Shown here in pieces: positions 1 to 10,900 of a stretch of DNA of 64,000 nucleotides. The stretch comes from Ciona savignyi (lineage: Eukaryota; Chordata; Ascidiacea; Phlebobranchia; Cionidae): the NCBI GenBank assembly GCA_000149265.1, contig CH003077.1, forward strand, positions 477,138-541,137. The letters are read 5' to 3'. How positions within the stretch are numbered: the stretch's first letter is position 1; every line of letters begins with the position of its first letter. The notes under the pieces were generated by a model that had not been told where the DNA came from, did not search any database, and saw nothing but the letters and a program-made list of their open reading frames with translations. Made by a program: the position numbers and the translations under genes.

Positions 1-71
1 CCAATATCGTATGTTCTTTATCGTGCGTTGTGCAGTGAATATATGCATATACATGTTTTTTTTTGTTTTTT

Positions 72-186
72 TTTATTGAGCTAAGTTTCGAACCAATTAT
101 GGGCTTGTCACTAGGACCGTTATTTTGTATAAGAGTCGGTATATGTATGGGTCGCGTTAACCATTTGGTCACACGACCGTACATTG
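72..186 (-). mobile_element. tRNA-derived SINE, family A
   Basis: Read on the minus strand it has the family A layout: GGTCGTGTGACC-AAATGGTTAACGCG (A box), about 55 nt of spacer, then GGTTCGAAACTTAGCTC (B box) and an A-rich tail seen here as the T-run at 58-72. There is no foldable acceptor stem, so it is a SINE copy and not a working tRNA gene. Confidence 0.75.
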
Positions 187-234
187 CATATACATGTTAT
201 ATAGGTGGAGGGGTGCCCAATATACAGCGGTATC

Positions 235-412
235 CAGTGATGGGATTCAAAATATTAAGAACAGGTTCTCTTTTGTATCGTACTTACTAACAACAGGTTC
301 CCTAAAAGATCTATAAAGTCTGTAAAAAAGCAAGAATCGGATCGGTGATTATCCCGACGTTCTAAGAACGGGTTCGACTGAACCCATGCGAACATTTTGA
401 ATTCTATCACTG
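235..412. mobile_element. hAT-type MITE, copy 1 (CAGTGATGGGATTC ends)
   Basis: A 178-bp element starting CAGTGATGGGATTCAAAAT and ending with the imperfect inverse (ATTTTGAATTCTATCACTG). It is flanked by near-matching 8-bp duplications, GCGGTATC (227-234) and GCAGTGTC (413-420). Its interior recurs at about 31795-31970. CA...TG ends and 8-bp duplications are hAT hallmarks; it has no coding capacity. Confidence 0.7.
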
Positions 413-511
413 GCAGTGTCCACTACACATGGCCATTAGTAGCCAATTGTTTTGGTTTTGAACCTAGCCCCATTTTTTCTTGGGTTTTGTCTTTGGGTTT
501 AGGCTCTTAAC

Positions 512-732
512 CAGTGGTTCTCAATCTTTTTGACCTCGTGGCGCACCCAAGACCAATTACAAACGCGAACGGGCGCACTATGCATGGGAAGTCAAAACAA
601 TATGCTAAATACTCAAAACATTACAATGGAAAGGAACAAACTGGACACTAACCATTTAGTACTTTATGATCTATGCATTATCTGTCGTAAATTTACGAAA
701 TGCAAGTGTGGTGCACCATTTGAGAAACGCTG
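512..732. mobile_element. hAT-type MITE with CAGTGGTTCTCAA ends
   Basis: A 221-bp element with terminal inverted repeats CAGTGGTTCTCAA and TTTGAGAAACGCTG. The flanks CTCTTAAC (504-511) and ATATTAAC (733-740) match at 6 of 8 positions, as expected for an old 8-bp target duplication. CAGTGGTTCTCAA is a classic hAT (Charlie-like) end. The short open frames inside it are chance. Confidence 0.7.
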
Positions 733-1011
733 ATATTAACAGAGGTTATCTTGATCCAATGGGTTTAAACGGATTAAAAAAAAAGTTATTATTACAACAC
801 ACTGCTGCTACCAGGGCCTTGCCTGTGTACCTAATAATAATTTCTTTCAGACACTTGAAGATATAAATAGAATGATAATGAACGGCGCGCGTCACCAGAA
901 GATCTCACAAAGAAGTTCATACAACCGCAAAGCATTATGCGCAATCACAATAGATGGAAAGTCGACACCAACTATCCGCAAGTAAATGATATGCTGATAA
1001 CGGGCAATAAT

Positions 1012-1215
1012 AAAATGAGAAAAAGCGGGAAGAAGGAAAACTATACAGTAAAATTATGAAAACTAATTTAAACCTGCCCTAAACACTAATCTTAACCACA
1101 GAACTAACCCTAACTTCAACCCCATGTTTAAAACTGACTCTAATGTCAGAATCCTCTTTTTAGTGTGCAGATTCCCTCATTCCCCCCTTCTATTTTTTTC
1201 TCCTTTTAGTTCTCC
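1012..1215 (-). mobile_element. MITE family C, reverse-oriented diverged copy
   Basis: Contains AAGCGGGAAGAAGGAAAACT at the left, the conserved core in reverse (CACTAATCTTAACCACAG, CTAACCCTAACTTCAACCCC) and TAGTGTGCAGATTCCCTC at the right. This matches the consensus seen at 13738-13938 and 24545-24760. Confidence 0.65.
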
Positions 1216-1449
1216 CCCCCCCCCGATAACTCTTCAAAAAATTTATCTTTTTATATTTTCTTTTACTGGTAAAATGGATGCTGGTAAAATGGATTCCCGG
1301 TCGCCAACACTTTGGCAGTAATATTATATAATTTTTTTAATTACAATTTTTTTTTAGCAGAAATAGAGATAGTTAATTGGAACAAATAATTTTAATCTAT
1401 CATTTTTATCGCATCTTTTAGTTACCATCCACAATTTGTGAAAAAGAAT

Positions 1450-1938
1450 ATGGAAAAAGAGGACAGAAGCGAAAGAAAATATTTGACGTCCTCTCAGCTT
1501 CAAGATTTAATAGAAAGGTTAACAACAAGCAAACTTCAAGGCAGAGCTTGTCACTCAAAATGCAACGAAACAATTTTCACAAGACCCACATACACCAAAT
1601 TTAATTTCCAAAAAATTGAAGCCCTCTCTTTCGATCGCAACGAAAGTACGGAGAACACAGTTGCATCGACACGAAAAAGAAATACAAATAATATATCTGT
1701 GTGTAGAAAGTCAAGCATACCCCTGAGAAATTGGGAAACCTCTCTAAGAAATAGAAAAAGCGACCAAGAAATCATGCCCCGTGCGAAGCAGAGGACACTG
1801 ACATCTACCGAGCAATTTCAACTTATCGAGAAGCTCACTAGAGGCGCTAGCGAGAAGGCACCTGACAGCCGCAGAGTTCCGACAGAAGCGGAGAAGAAAT
1901 TCGGAATTGTCTGTTCGTTGATGTGGACTGGGTATTAA
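1450..1938 (+). CDS. Small intronless gene, unrecognised; two copies of an LTS..Q..LIE.LT motif
   Basis: An open frame of 162 codons from ATG at 1450, preceded by a good splice acceptor (CTTTTAG near 1420, where a 5' UTR intron or trans-spliced leader could join). It is followed by AATAAA at 2041-2046. The protein is basic and Ser/Thr/Arg-rich, with no signal peptide or membrane segment. One short motif occurs twice: LTSSQLQDLIERLTTSK near the N-terminus and LTSTEQFQLIEKLTRGAS about 100 residues later, the second followed by a proline- and arginine-containing tail. Small basic proteins with repeated short motifs are common among axonemal microtubule-associated proteins, but I cannot place this in a family. 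It could be a single exon of a larger gene or a chance frame; the internal repeat and the poly(A) signal argue for a real gene. Confidence 0.5.
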   Translation: MEKEDRSERKYLTSSQLQDLIERLTTSKLQGRACHSKCNETIFTRPTYTKFNFQKIEALSFDRNESTENTVASTRKRNTNNISVCRKSSIPLRNWETSLRNRKSDQEIMPRAKQRTLTSTEQFQLIEKLTRGASEKAPDSRRVPTEAEKKFGIVCSLMWTGY

Positions 1939-2174
1939 GTGCTCGGAGAAATTTAATGATCATAAACATCTTTTGTTTTGATCAATTACTTTTTCAAAAT
2001 GTGTTCAATCATTTCTTATCAGAAACGCAACATGAAATTAAATAAACCAGAACATCGAATAGAGAGCTACTGATTTATTTCACACAGCTTTTTGAAATGC
2101 ACCTACACCGTTCTGAGCTATTGAAACTTGCACACTGGTTTAATTTGCTGCGATAAACGCGTTTTAGATCGAGA

Positions 2175-2395
2175 ATCAAGGAAAACTAAAAGGAAGGAAA
2201 GCGGGAAGGAGGGAAGGAGGGAAGGAGGAAAACTGCACACTAAAATAAAGATTGTAGAGTTAGTTAGAGTCAGTTTTAAACATGAGGTTGGAGTTAGGGT
2301 TAGTTTTGGGGTTGAGATTACTATTTAGAGCAGGGTTTAAATTAATTTTCATATAGTTTTAGTGTGCAGTTAAACTCCTTCCCTCCTTCCCGAGA
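2175..2395. mobile_element. MITE family C
   Basis: Left end GGAAAACTAAAAGGAAGG followed by a small expansion of GGAAGGAGGGAAGGAGGG, the core (GGGGTTGAGATTAC..), and the inverse right arm TAGTGTGCAGTTAAACTCC. No coding content. Confidence 0.75.
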
Positions 2396-3337
2396 ATCTT
2401 GGCCCCAATGTGCAAACGATAACTCCATACCTTAATTAACTGATATAAACAGTTTTGGCAGCTTTCATCTCGATGGCTGTTTGTTTACTATCCCAGAGCA
2501 AATATATCAATTACATCACCGACTGCGCACGCTTTAAATTGGCGTCCCAGGGTTGCTTCTTAGCGCGGTTGTTTTAAATTGAATCGATTGACTTCCAGTA
2601 ATGCACTCAACAGCTTGTATGAATCGTTGTGCAAATAATCTGCAGTTTGTTGAACCACAAGACGCAATGCAGGCCGCCATTTGAGGTGGGTTTTGCGGGT
2701 TTTAATGGTATAACTCTTATTTTACCGCTTCAGTTATTTTCAACCAATGTTTAGATTATAATTAGTAACCAAAAACAACCGTTCCCAATATGGTTTGCAC
2801 GGGACCAACATTGTAAGTGTGAGTGCATACTGACGGGTACAAGTCGGACAAAGCACTCGACATACTTTCTGTTCCTATCTTATCGTCGTACGGTACATCT
2901 TTGACAAACGTACGAAAATAGAATTATAGAAATAAAGCAAAATTTAGAAATAAGGCAAAAAACATTTAGAAAACCATCACAAAACCGGCAAAAAGAAAGT
3001 AAATTACAAGTAACGACAATAAAAAAAAAGAATGTTAGCGTAAAAATCAACTAATTTATGCCCCCCCCCCCATCATCCCTTATACGTTGTATGCTTAAAG
3101 GTTCACCAAGGTACAATATGACATTCCTAATGTTTGCGTAAAGGTATTAAGTAAGCTTATCCGTTCGCTCTAAATAAGTTACTTTGCAGCCGATTTCTCG
3201 GCTTTGATTCTTGGCCAGAAGTTTAAAATGCGATCAGCCGTGACTTTCACGCTTTTCGCGGTTCGTCGGTTACGAGCTGATATATCTTCGTTGTTTCAAC
3301 TTGGCAGAAGTCGACTAAGCACGCCTAACACGGGGAA

Positions 3338-3530
3338 ATTAAAAGCCGGAAAGCGGAAATGGGAAAAGGAGGGAAACTGCTCACTAAATATAAAGATTAT
3401 GGCGTTAAAGTTAGTTCTAAGTTGGGGTTGATGTAAGGGTTAGTTCTGGGGTTGAGATTACAGTTTAGGGCATGGTTAGAATTAGTTTACATAGTTTCAG
3501 AGTTTCCCCTCCTTTTAGTGTTGTCCCCCC
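3338..3530. mobile_element. MITE family C
   Basis: Arms GGAAAAGGAGGGAAACTGCTC and GAGTTTCCCCTCCTTTTAGTG around the GTTGATGTAAGGGTTAGTTC core. The short frames overlapping it are by-products of the repeat. Confidence 0.7.
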
Positions 3531-4925
3531 AACACGCCTAACGTATAATTCTGGTTTCCAATATTTACTCAGAGTTTGTCGGCGTAATATCGATCTCAGG
3601 AAGGCGGTGGTGGGAATTGTGTTTGGCAAATTAGGTGTAAATATAGTTTCCCTAAGGATTATACTTATTGTTTTGAAGGCGGCCGACACGCGACTGGAGT
3701 GTTGCGAATGTGTGTATACGTTTCGGATTAGTAGACGCATTATACAATAGAGTCGTGTTATTTCCCTTTCAGTGGTTGTACGGTGCTGCAAAGGTGAGTT
3801 ATAGCTTTTGAAATGTTTGATCAGAATTTGTACAATTTAAAGGAAACCTTTGCCTAAAATTAACGGAATTAAAGGAAACATATGCCTAAAGTTAAAGGAA
3901 TTAAAGGAACCTTAAATTCCGTACAGTACTTTCTGCAAAAAAAAATTAACATTCCTGCACAAAGGGACTGCTGTATATAGTCAGTGTCTTTTCCAAGGAG
4001 TGGTTCAGTAATCTGCTTGAAACGTACCGGTATACCAAGGCGTTCTAATTGAAAACCGTTGTGTTTACCCAGCGATAGGTTGACAGGAAGACGTAAAAAC
4101 ACGGGCAAACAGACCCAGACCTGCGGGCCGTGTATAATGGACGATTTGTTCTTCACAATAAAGCGTATTGACTTTGGGATGGCCCGGAATTATTGTAGAC
4201 ATTAGTTGAGCGAGTATTGGATACAGGAAAGGAATTGTCTGCTTTAAGGAAGGTTGCGGTCTACGAATTACCAGTAATTAACTGTAATACTATGTTCCTA
4301 CGGGCTAATTAATTCTAATACTAAATTATGTAATAATATTGTGCGTATGCACCTGTTATAATCGGCCATTTTAAATAAGCTTTTAAATACCTATTATTAA
4401 GAATAAAATACGTTGTTGTGCGCACCGTTATTTTTAGTCTATTGTGCGTTTGATGAAAAATGATTTTTACTGTTATGTGGAATTGCAGGAGTCAAATTTG
4501 TAGGCAGAGACAGACAAATGCCTTCGTGTTAAGCATACATGCCTTTCGTTAGCTGTTGAATTATTCATCGACAAGGTAGTTGCTGCAAATGTGTCGATGG
4601 GATTCTTAACAGCGATAAATGTATGCAGAGGTCGAAAACCTACGCATAAGCGCGCAACAGCAACGTTCTTTATTGCATTGCAGATGTTGTAAGGTATTCT
4701 GTATGCAACTGAAATTGTATCGACTACCAACTAAAACTTGTGTTATTTATCGGTAGTCAATACAGCTGATCTCAAGCAATTCAACCGTTTATTGTTTCTA
4801 AATGTAACTAACCCAGGAATCTGTTTCATAAAACCGCATATGTTCTGCTAATTTGGATTTTTTCATAAAGACAGCTTGACACGCTCGACAAGTGAACGTT
4901 TATGCAACTTAAATAGAAGAAAGAA
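3531..4925. other. Upstream region of the F-spondin gene
   Basis: No convincing coding exon. It contains a short direct duplication (about 3838-3915, TTAAAGGAA/TATGCCTAAA units). The promoter and any 5' UTR exon of the downstream gene should lie here, but no core element could be assigned with confidence. Confidence 0.4.
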
Positions 4926-7900
4926 ATGTTAACATTTTTAAAAAGAGGATGCAGTTTAACATTTGCCCGAGACACTGGAATATGCCGCAAACATGTTACA
5001 TGTGTTTACCTCGTCATATTAGTTGTATTTTCGTTGCTTAACCTTGCTGAGCCCAGCCGAAGGGTTTCAACTTTTCCCGGTCGGTTCTTCGATTGCTCGG
5101 TAAACCCCCCAAACCACTACTACACAGCTCCCCGCGACGGTGACAATGGGTTCCAGATTCGAATCGAAGGGGAACCGGAATCCTATGAGCCGGGAAGAGA
5201 ATATGTTGGTGGGTTTGAGATGTTTAAAACAATTATTATCTAAAATATTTGACTTTATTTACTTTGAAGAAGAATTAATATTTAACATATGTTGCTTAAT
5301 TGCGAGTTTATACTATAAGTCCTGTAGATGAGAATGAAAAGTATTGTTAATTTTCACGCATTTTTCTGACAACACAGCCGCTAGTGAATGGCTTTGATTT
5401 GCAGTTTATTGTCTAAATATTTAATTAAACTTAACGTACGGTCGTGTGGCCGAATGGTTAACGCGACAAAACGGTCTTAGCAACGACCCCCTCCTAGGTT
5501 CGAAACTAATCACGGTAAAAGAATTAATTAAACTTATGAAAGATGCTGTAACTAATAATAAAAGATGTTGTAGTCCGTTTAAAAATCTGGTCTCGGAATA
5601 GCTCACAAAAGAGCAGTGTGACCGCAAGATTTAATTTTGCAGTTGCCCTGCAGAGTACGAGACCAGCATCGTTTCGAGGGTTTTCAATTCATGCACGGCA
5701 TATTGACAACGAAGAAGATGCCGGGTCGTTTATGGTGAGATTTCAGGGACATAAAATGCAACCGCTCATGCAAGACTTGTTCGAAGTCCGATCCCTTACC
5801 CTATGCTGTCGAATCCACCAGCAGCAAGACATTTATACGATCCGAAAAAAAACGTATAGGTTCAATGTCTAACATGCAATTATAAAAAATAAAAATTGCA
5901 CTGAAAAACCGCCACCGCTCATACAAGTAATGGTCCGATCCCTTATCCTATGCGGTCGACACCACTAGCAATGTATTTATACGATCCGAAAAAATGGATA
6001 GTCACAATACTAACATGCAATTATAAAAAATAATAATTGTACTAAAATAGCTGGTTCCAGTATCCCGATTCAGAAACTCCGGTAGTCTAATAAAACCGAA
6101 ATGATTTAACCTCCATACTTGTTAAAACGACTGCATTTTTCCACTACCACGGGAAAGCATGTGCACTTTTTAAACTTCTTTATCTATTATAGTTGTAGTG
6201 GTTTATATCTTTCTACAGCCGGTCAATGCTTATACGTCACGTGTCTCTTCGTCGTGTCCCAGCTACATACATCACGTGATCAGTGGGAAAAGGAACCGCG
6301 TCATGGTACGGTGGACAGCGCCGGTTAGCGGATTCGGTTGTGTCAAAATATCCGCCACTGTTGTGCAAAAGGGTAAATCATGATTGCTTGTTTCTACGTT
6401 GTTTTTTTGTGTGTGTACGGTGTGGCCGAATGGTTAACGCGACCGATACATATACCGAATTTCATAGAAAAAACGGTCCTGGTGACGAGCCTATCATGAG
6501 GTCGAAACTTGGCTCGGATAAATAAATAAAATCTGACCATTTTGGTCATAATATTCGAATGGTCGGAAAAACCGAAGTCGCAATAACTCTGCCGCAAACC
6601 ACATGAAGTCCAAATACCGTCAAATTCATTGTTTAAACAAAGTAAAAGTGTTACGTTGGCAGTAAACTAATGTTTTTGTTATATTTGAAACAAAGAATAC
6701 AATAGACTGTGCTAGTAAATCTATGTCGTAGAGACGTGACTGTGAAGATTTAAGTGTGTAGGGTGAAATAATACTGTACTGTAATAAGAGAGACGAAAAA
6801 AATGTTGGTCATGTTATCCGAAATTTGGTTGTATTATTAAACGGAGAATTTTAGATGGAGAAATTCCGCACCGTACAAAATTTGTTATAATAAGCGGCTG
6901 GTCAAATTATCCGTGGTCATAATAAGCGGCCACGAATTTATGTGAGAAACGGATGTTTTCGCAGCTATGTACGATCGGGTGGCCAAATCATTAACGCGAC
7001 TGATACATTGACTACAAAAAGCCTCATCAAATGTTCATCATGAGTTCGAATTTTACCCTGGTAAAAAAATATTTTTTTTTACAGGTCGTATTTGGTTTAA
7101 GCAGCAAGGTAGACTTTCACTGAACATCTGCGAAAGGGTAGAAGTCGTGCAACCCAACAGAACCCAGGAGTGCTGCGCGTGCGGTAACAGCACTTATAGA
7201 ATGACCTTCTACGGACTGTGGTCCCCTTCAACGCACCCGAAAGACTATCCTAGTAAATCATATTACTTTTCATTTGCTTACGTTTGTCCGGACGGTTAGT
7301 CTGGCGGTTAAGTGCGTCGCCCTTTAAATCAAAAGGTTGCAGGTGCGAAACTGGTCGCTAGCTAGTCGGTTGTGTCCTTGGGCAAGGCACTTTACGGACA
7401 TTGCCTGAACCTAGTGGATTAATGGGTTTAAATTGAAGGAACTTGTCTATCATATACAACACACTGCAATAGCTCCGGTAACCCGACGATGGGCGCGAGT
7501 TGATCTGATGATTGCCCGTGTGTTAACTCCCTTGGGTTTCCCATTTATTTTAGTGTGTATTTAATCCTAGTCTAACTTATTTCGGACTTTGAAACTTAGG
7601 TGTAAATTAAATAAAAACAATATTTTTTTTTGTTCTTTTTTTAACCGAGCTCAGTTTCGAACCCATTAAGGTTCCGTCACTAAGACCGCATTTATTTAGA
7701 AGTCTGTATATGTATTGGTCGATTTAACCATTCGGTCAAACGACCGTACAAATAAAAACAATAAACCGTAGTGTTTTTACATTCGTTCAGCATATTCCAC
7801 ACATTGGTCGAACGTGATCGGGGCCTCCCACAGTAGCGAGTACTCGATATGGGATTACGGGAAATTTTCAAGCCCAGCTGTGCAAAAAGTGGCTGAGTGG

Positions 7901-10900
7901 GGGTGGCCGAATGACGTAGAAACTGAGGTGACGTCACAAGGTGACCACGTGATGTCGGTCATCAAAACGCCAGCGCAATGGCCCGCGTACCAGCCGAGGA
8001 ATTTGTGAGTTTGACCATCTCAGGATATAAGGGTTATACGTATCCCCAGTCAGAAACTATCTTCGACTTATCCACGGTCCATATAGTGAAAATATCTTTG
8101 ATTTATCTAAGACATATAGCCATACAGCGATTAAACTAGGATATTTTAGCGCGTTATCTTAGGTTGTGCCACTTATACATCTATATGATAACATATTGAT
8201 CAAATTATTTTGTAGAACCCAGCGGATTAATAGGTTTTACTACATCGAAGGAACACTGCATTATCCCCGGTAACCCGATGGTGGGCGCGAGGTGATCTGA
8301 CGATTACCCGTGTGTTAACCCCCTTGGTTTTCCCATTCTCGGGGATAAACATGAATATCCTATCCTATCCTATTGTACTTTTTTCGCCCGTTTGTATTGT
8401 ACTTATTTTCTGATTTTATATTTGAATTCATTGGATATTTTTCTAAATGTTCTTTCTTATGTTGTTTGTGTACGAATCGTCCGCGTTAAAAGTTTCGCGG
8501 CTCTTCCCTTTAGCTCATCACGCATCGTTGTTTTGGCAAGGCCACCTTTATACCCACTCACCACCCTTTACTATATTGGTAGCTTTAGCGGTAGTATATG
8601 AATTGTTTTTTTGTAGGACTTAGTTTCGAACCCAAGATGGGCTTTTTCCCAAGACCGTTTTATATAGTCGGTATATGTATCGGTAGCGTTAACCATCCGA
8701 CCACATGACCGTAATGTATTGTTATTTACCAGTTTCATTTCGTTTTCATCTTTTCATCTTTTTTCATCACCGGTTTCATCTTTTTTTACCGCATTCTTAA
8801 CAATACACCCAACAGGAGAAATCCACCCTCCGACACCTTTCAAGTTGATCGTTCTCGCCACTTGGTATCGCTACTGAGCATGTTGGGTCCAAGTCCCGAT
8901 TGGAATGTAGGAATCACCAAGGAATCAATGTGCACGGCAGATTGTGGATGGGTCGGCACCAGAGTGTAAGTATCACTATCTTTGTCCGGATATTTTGAAT
9001 TATAAAATCGGTATGGCCGTTTGGTCTAAAGATAGGATAGGAGGATAGAATATTCATGTTTCCCGTGAATGGAAAAACCAAGGGGGTTAACACACGGGCA
9101 ATCGTCAGATCACCTCGTGCCCACCGTCGGGTTACAGGAGCTATTGCAGTGTGTTTTATATATTAGACACGTTTCTTCAATTTGCTTGAACCCATTAATC
9201 CGCTGGGTTCAGGCAATGTCCGTAAAGTGCCCTGTCCAAGGACACAACCGACTAGCTAGCGACCAGTTTCGAAACTGCCAAAGTTTAGCTGAAAGGCGAC
9301 GCACTAACCTGCTAAGCTAATCAGTCGGGCGTAGTTTACCGGACATGTGTGCGTTCGATTGAACACTTTTTACGCCAGGGGTGGGCAATTACTCTAGTAG
9401 GCCAGATGTGGCAAAATAAAGTTCTTGTTGGGCCAGATTATTACACGAATATTATTTAATATCTTAATTACAGGGTATGGTTAGATACAGTGTGTGCGGG
9501 CCGGTCAAAATCCCTTCACGGATCGTATGTTGCCTATGCCTCTTCTACGCGGTTGGTCTTCGTCTGACAATGAACTTAACGGACATTGGCTCGATAAAAA
9601 TACAAGCATAGTTCTATCAAATACACAAGCCGCTGTCGTAGCTCCGACAATTTGGCTATAACCACATTATATCGTTTATAATTAAACATATTATAACGAC
9701 TGTGTTCTTCAACACACGGTTAAATTGCCAATCCTGTTTTATTATGTTGTTAAATGCGAACTCAAAAACTTATTATCCATCACAAACCGTTCTATTATGT
9801 TTAAATGTTATATTAATTTGCTAAAAGCGTACTTAAAACCGTATTATCCATCACAAACTCTAACTTTAAAGGTATAATCTAACGCCATGGGACGCTGGTA
9901 CCGACAGCGGTGTCTCATATTTGTCGCCCAACTCACCCACAAACCCACGTCAAAGAATACGAGCCCTCACGACATTGGATGACCCTGAATCCCCCTTCTA
10001 CAAGCAGGGCGGTGGTGCGATTGAACCTGTAGCAAGAATTGTGGTTACGAGAACCGGGTTATCTGTGAGTCGATTTTTGACAATGTGTAAAAGGGCTTTT
10101 TACTTTATAGCGTAATTTATCTGAAACTTGAATTATAATTTACAAGCATTTAAAAATGAACCATATAAAAGCATTTAAAAATGAACCAAATAAAAGCTGG
10201 TAAAATGAACCATATTAAAGCATTTAAAAATGAATCATATAAAAGAATTTAAAAATGAACCATATAAAAGCATTTAAAAATGAACCAAATAAAAGCTGGT
10301 AAAATGAACCATATAAAAATGAACCACAATTACTAATTTAAAAGCGTTTTATAACGAATCATATTTTGCGCAGGACGGCCAATGTGGCGAAAGCGAAGCG
10401 GTTTTGGAGCAATATGACGTAGCGGATACGTCACAATCCACTTCAAACAAAGTCGCTTTGTGCCTGTACAGCGAGTGGGGTGGATGGTCGCATTGCGGGG
10501 TCACGTGCGGGTGGGGTATCAAGGTGAACATGCAATGTACTGTCGTGTGGCCGAATGGTTAACGACGCCGATACTTATGCAGACTTATATACAAAAAAAA
10601 GGTCTTATAACCTAGCCCATTGTGGGTTCGAAACTTAGCGCGGTATCAAGGTAAAACATTCAATGTACGGTCGTCTGGCCAAGTGGTTAACGCGACCGAT
10701 ACATGTACTAATTCTATATACAAAACGGTCTTTGTAACAAGCCTATCTTGGGTTCGAAACTAAGCCCGGTAAAAAAGAATATGTACAACGAACGGTCGTT
10801 CGGTCGAACGGTTAACGAGGCAGAGACATATACCTATTCTGTACAACAATGGTTCTGGTGACGATCGCATCAGGGGTTCAAAACCTAGCCGGATAAAAAC

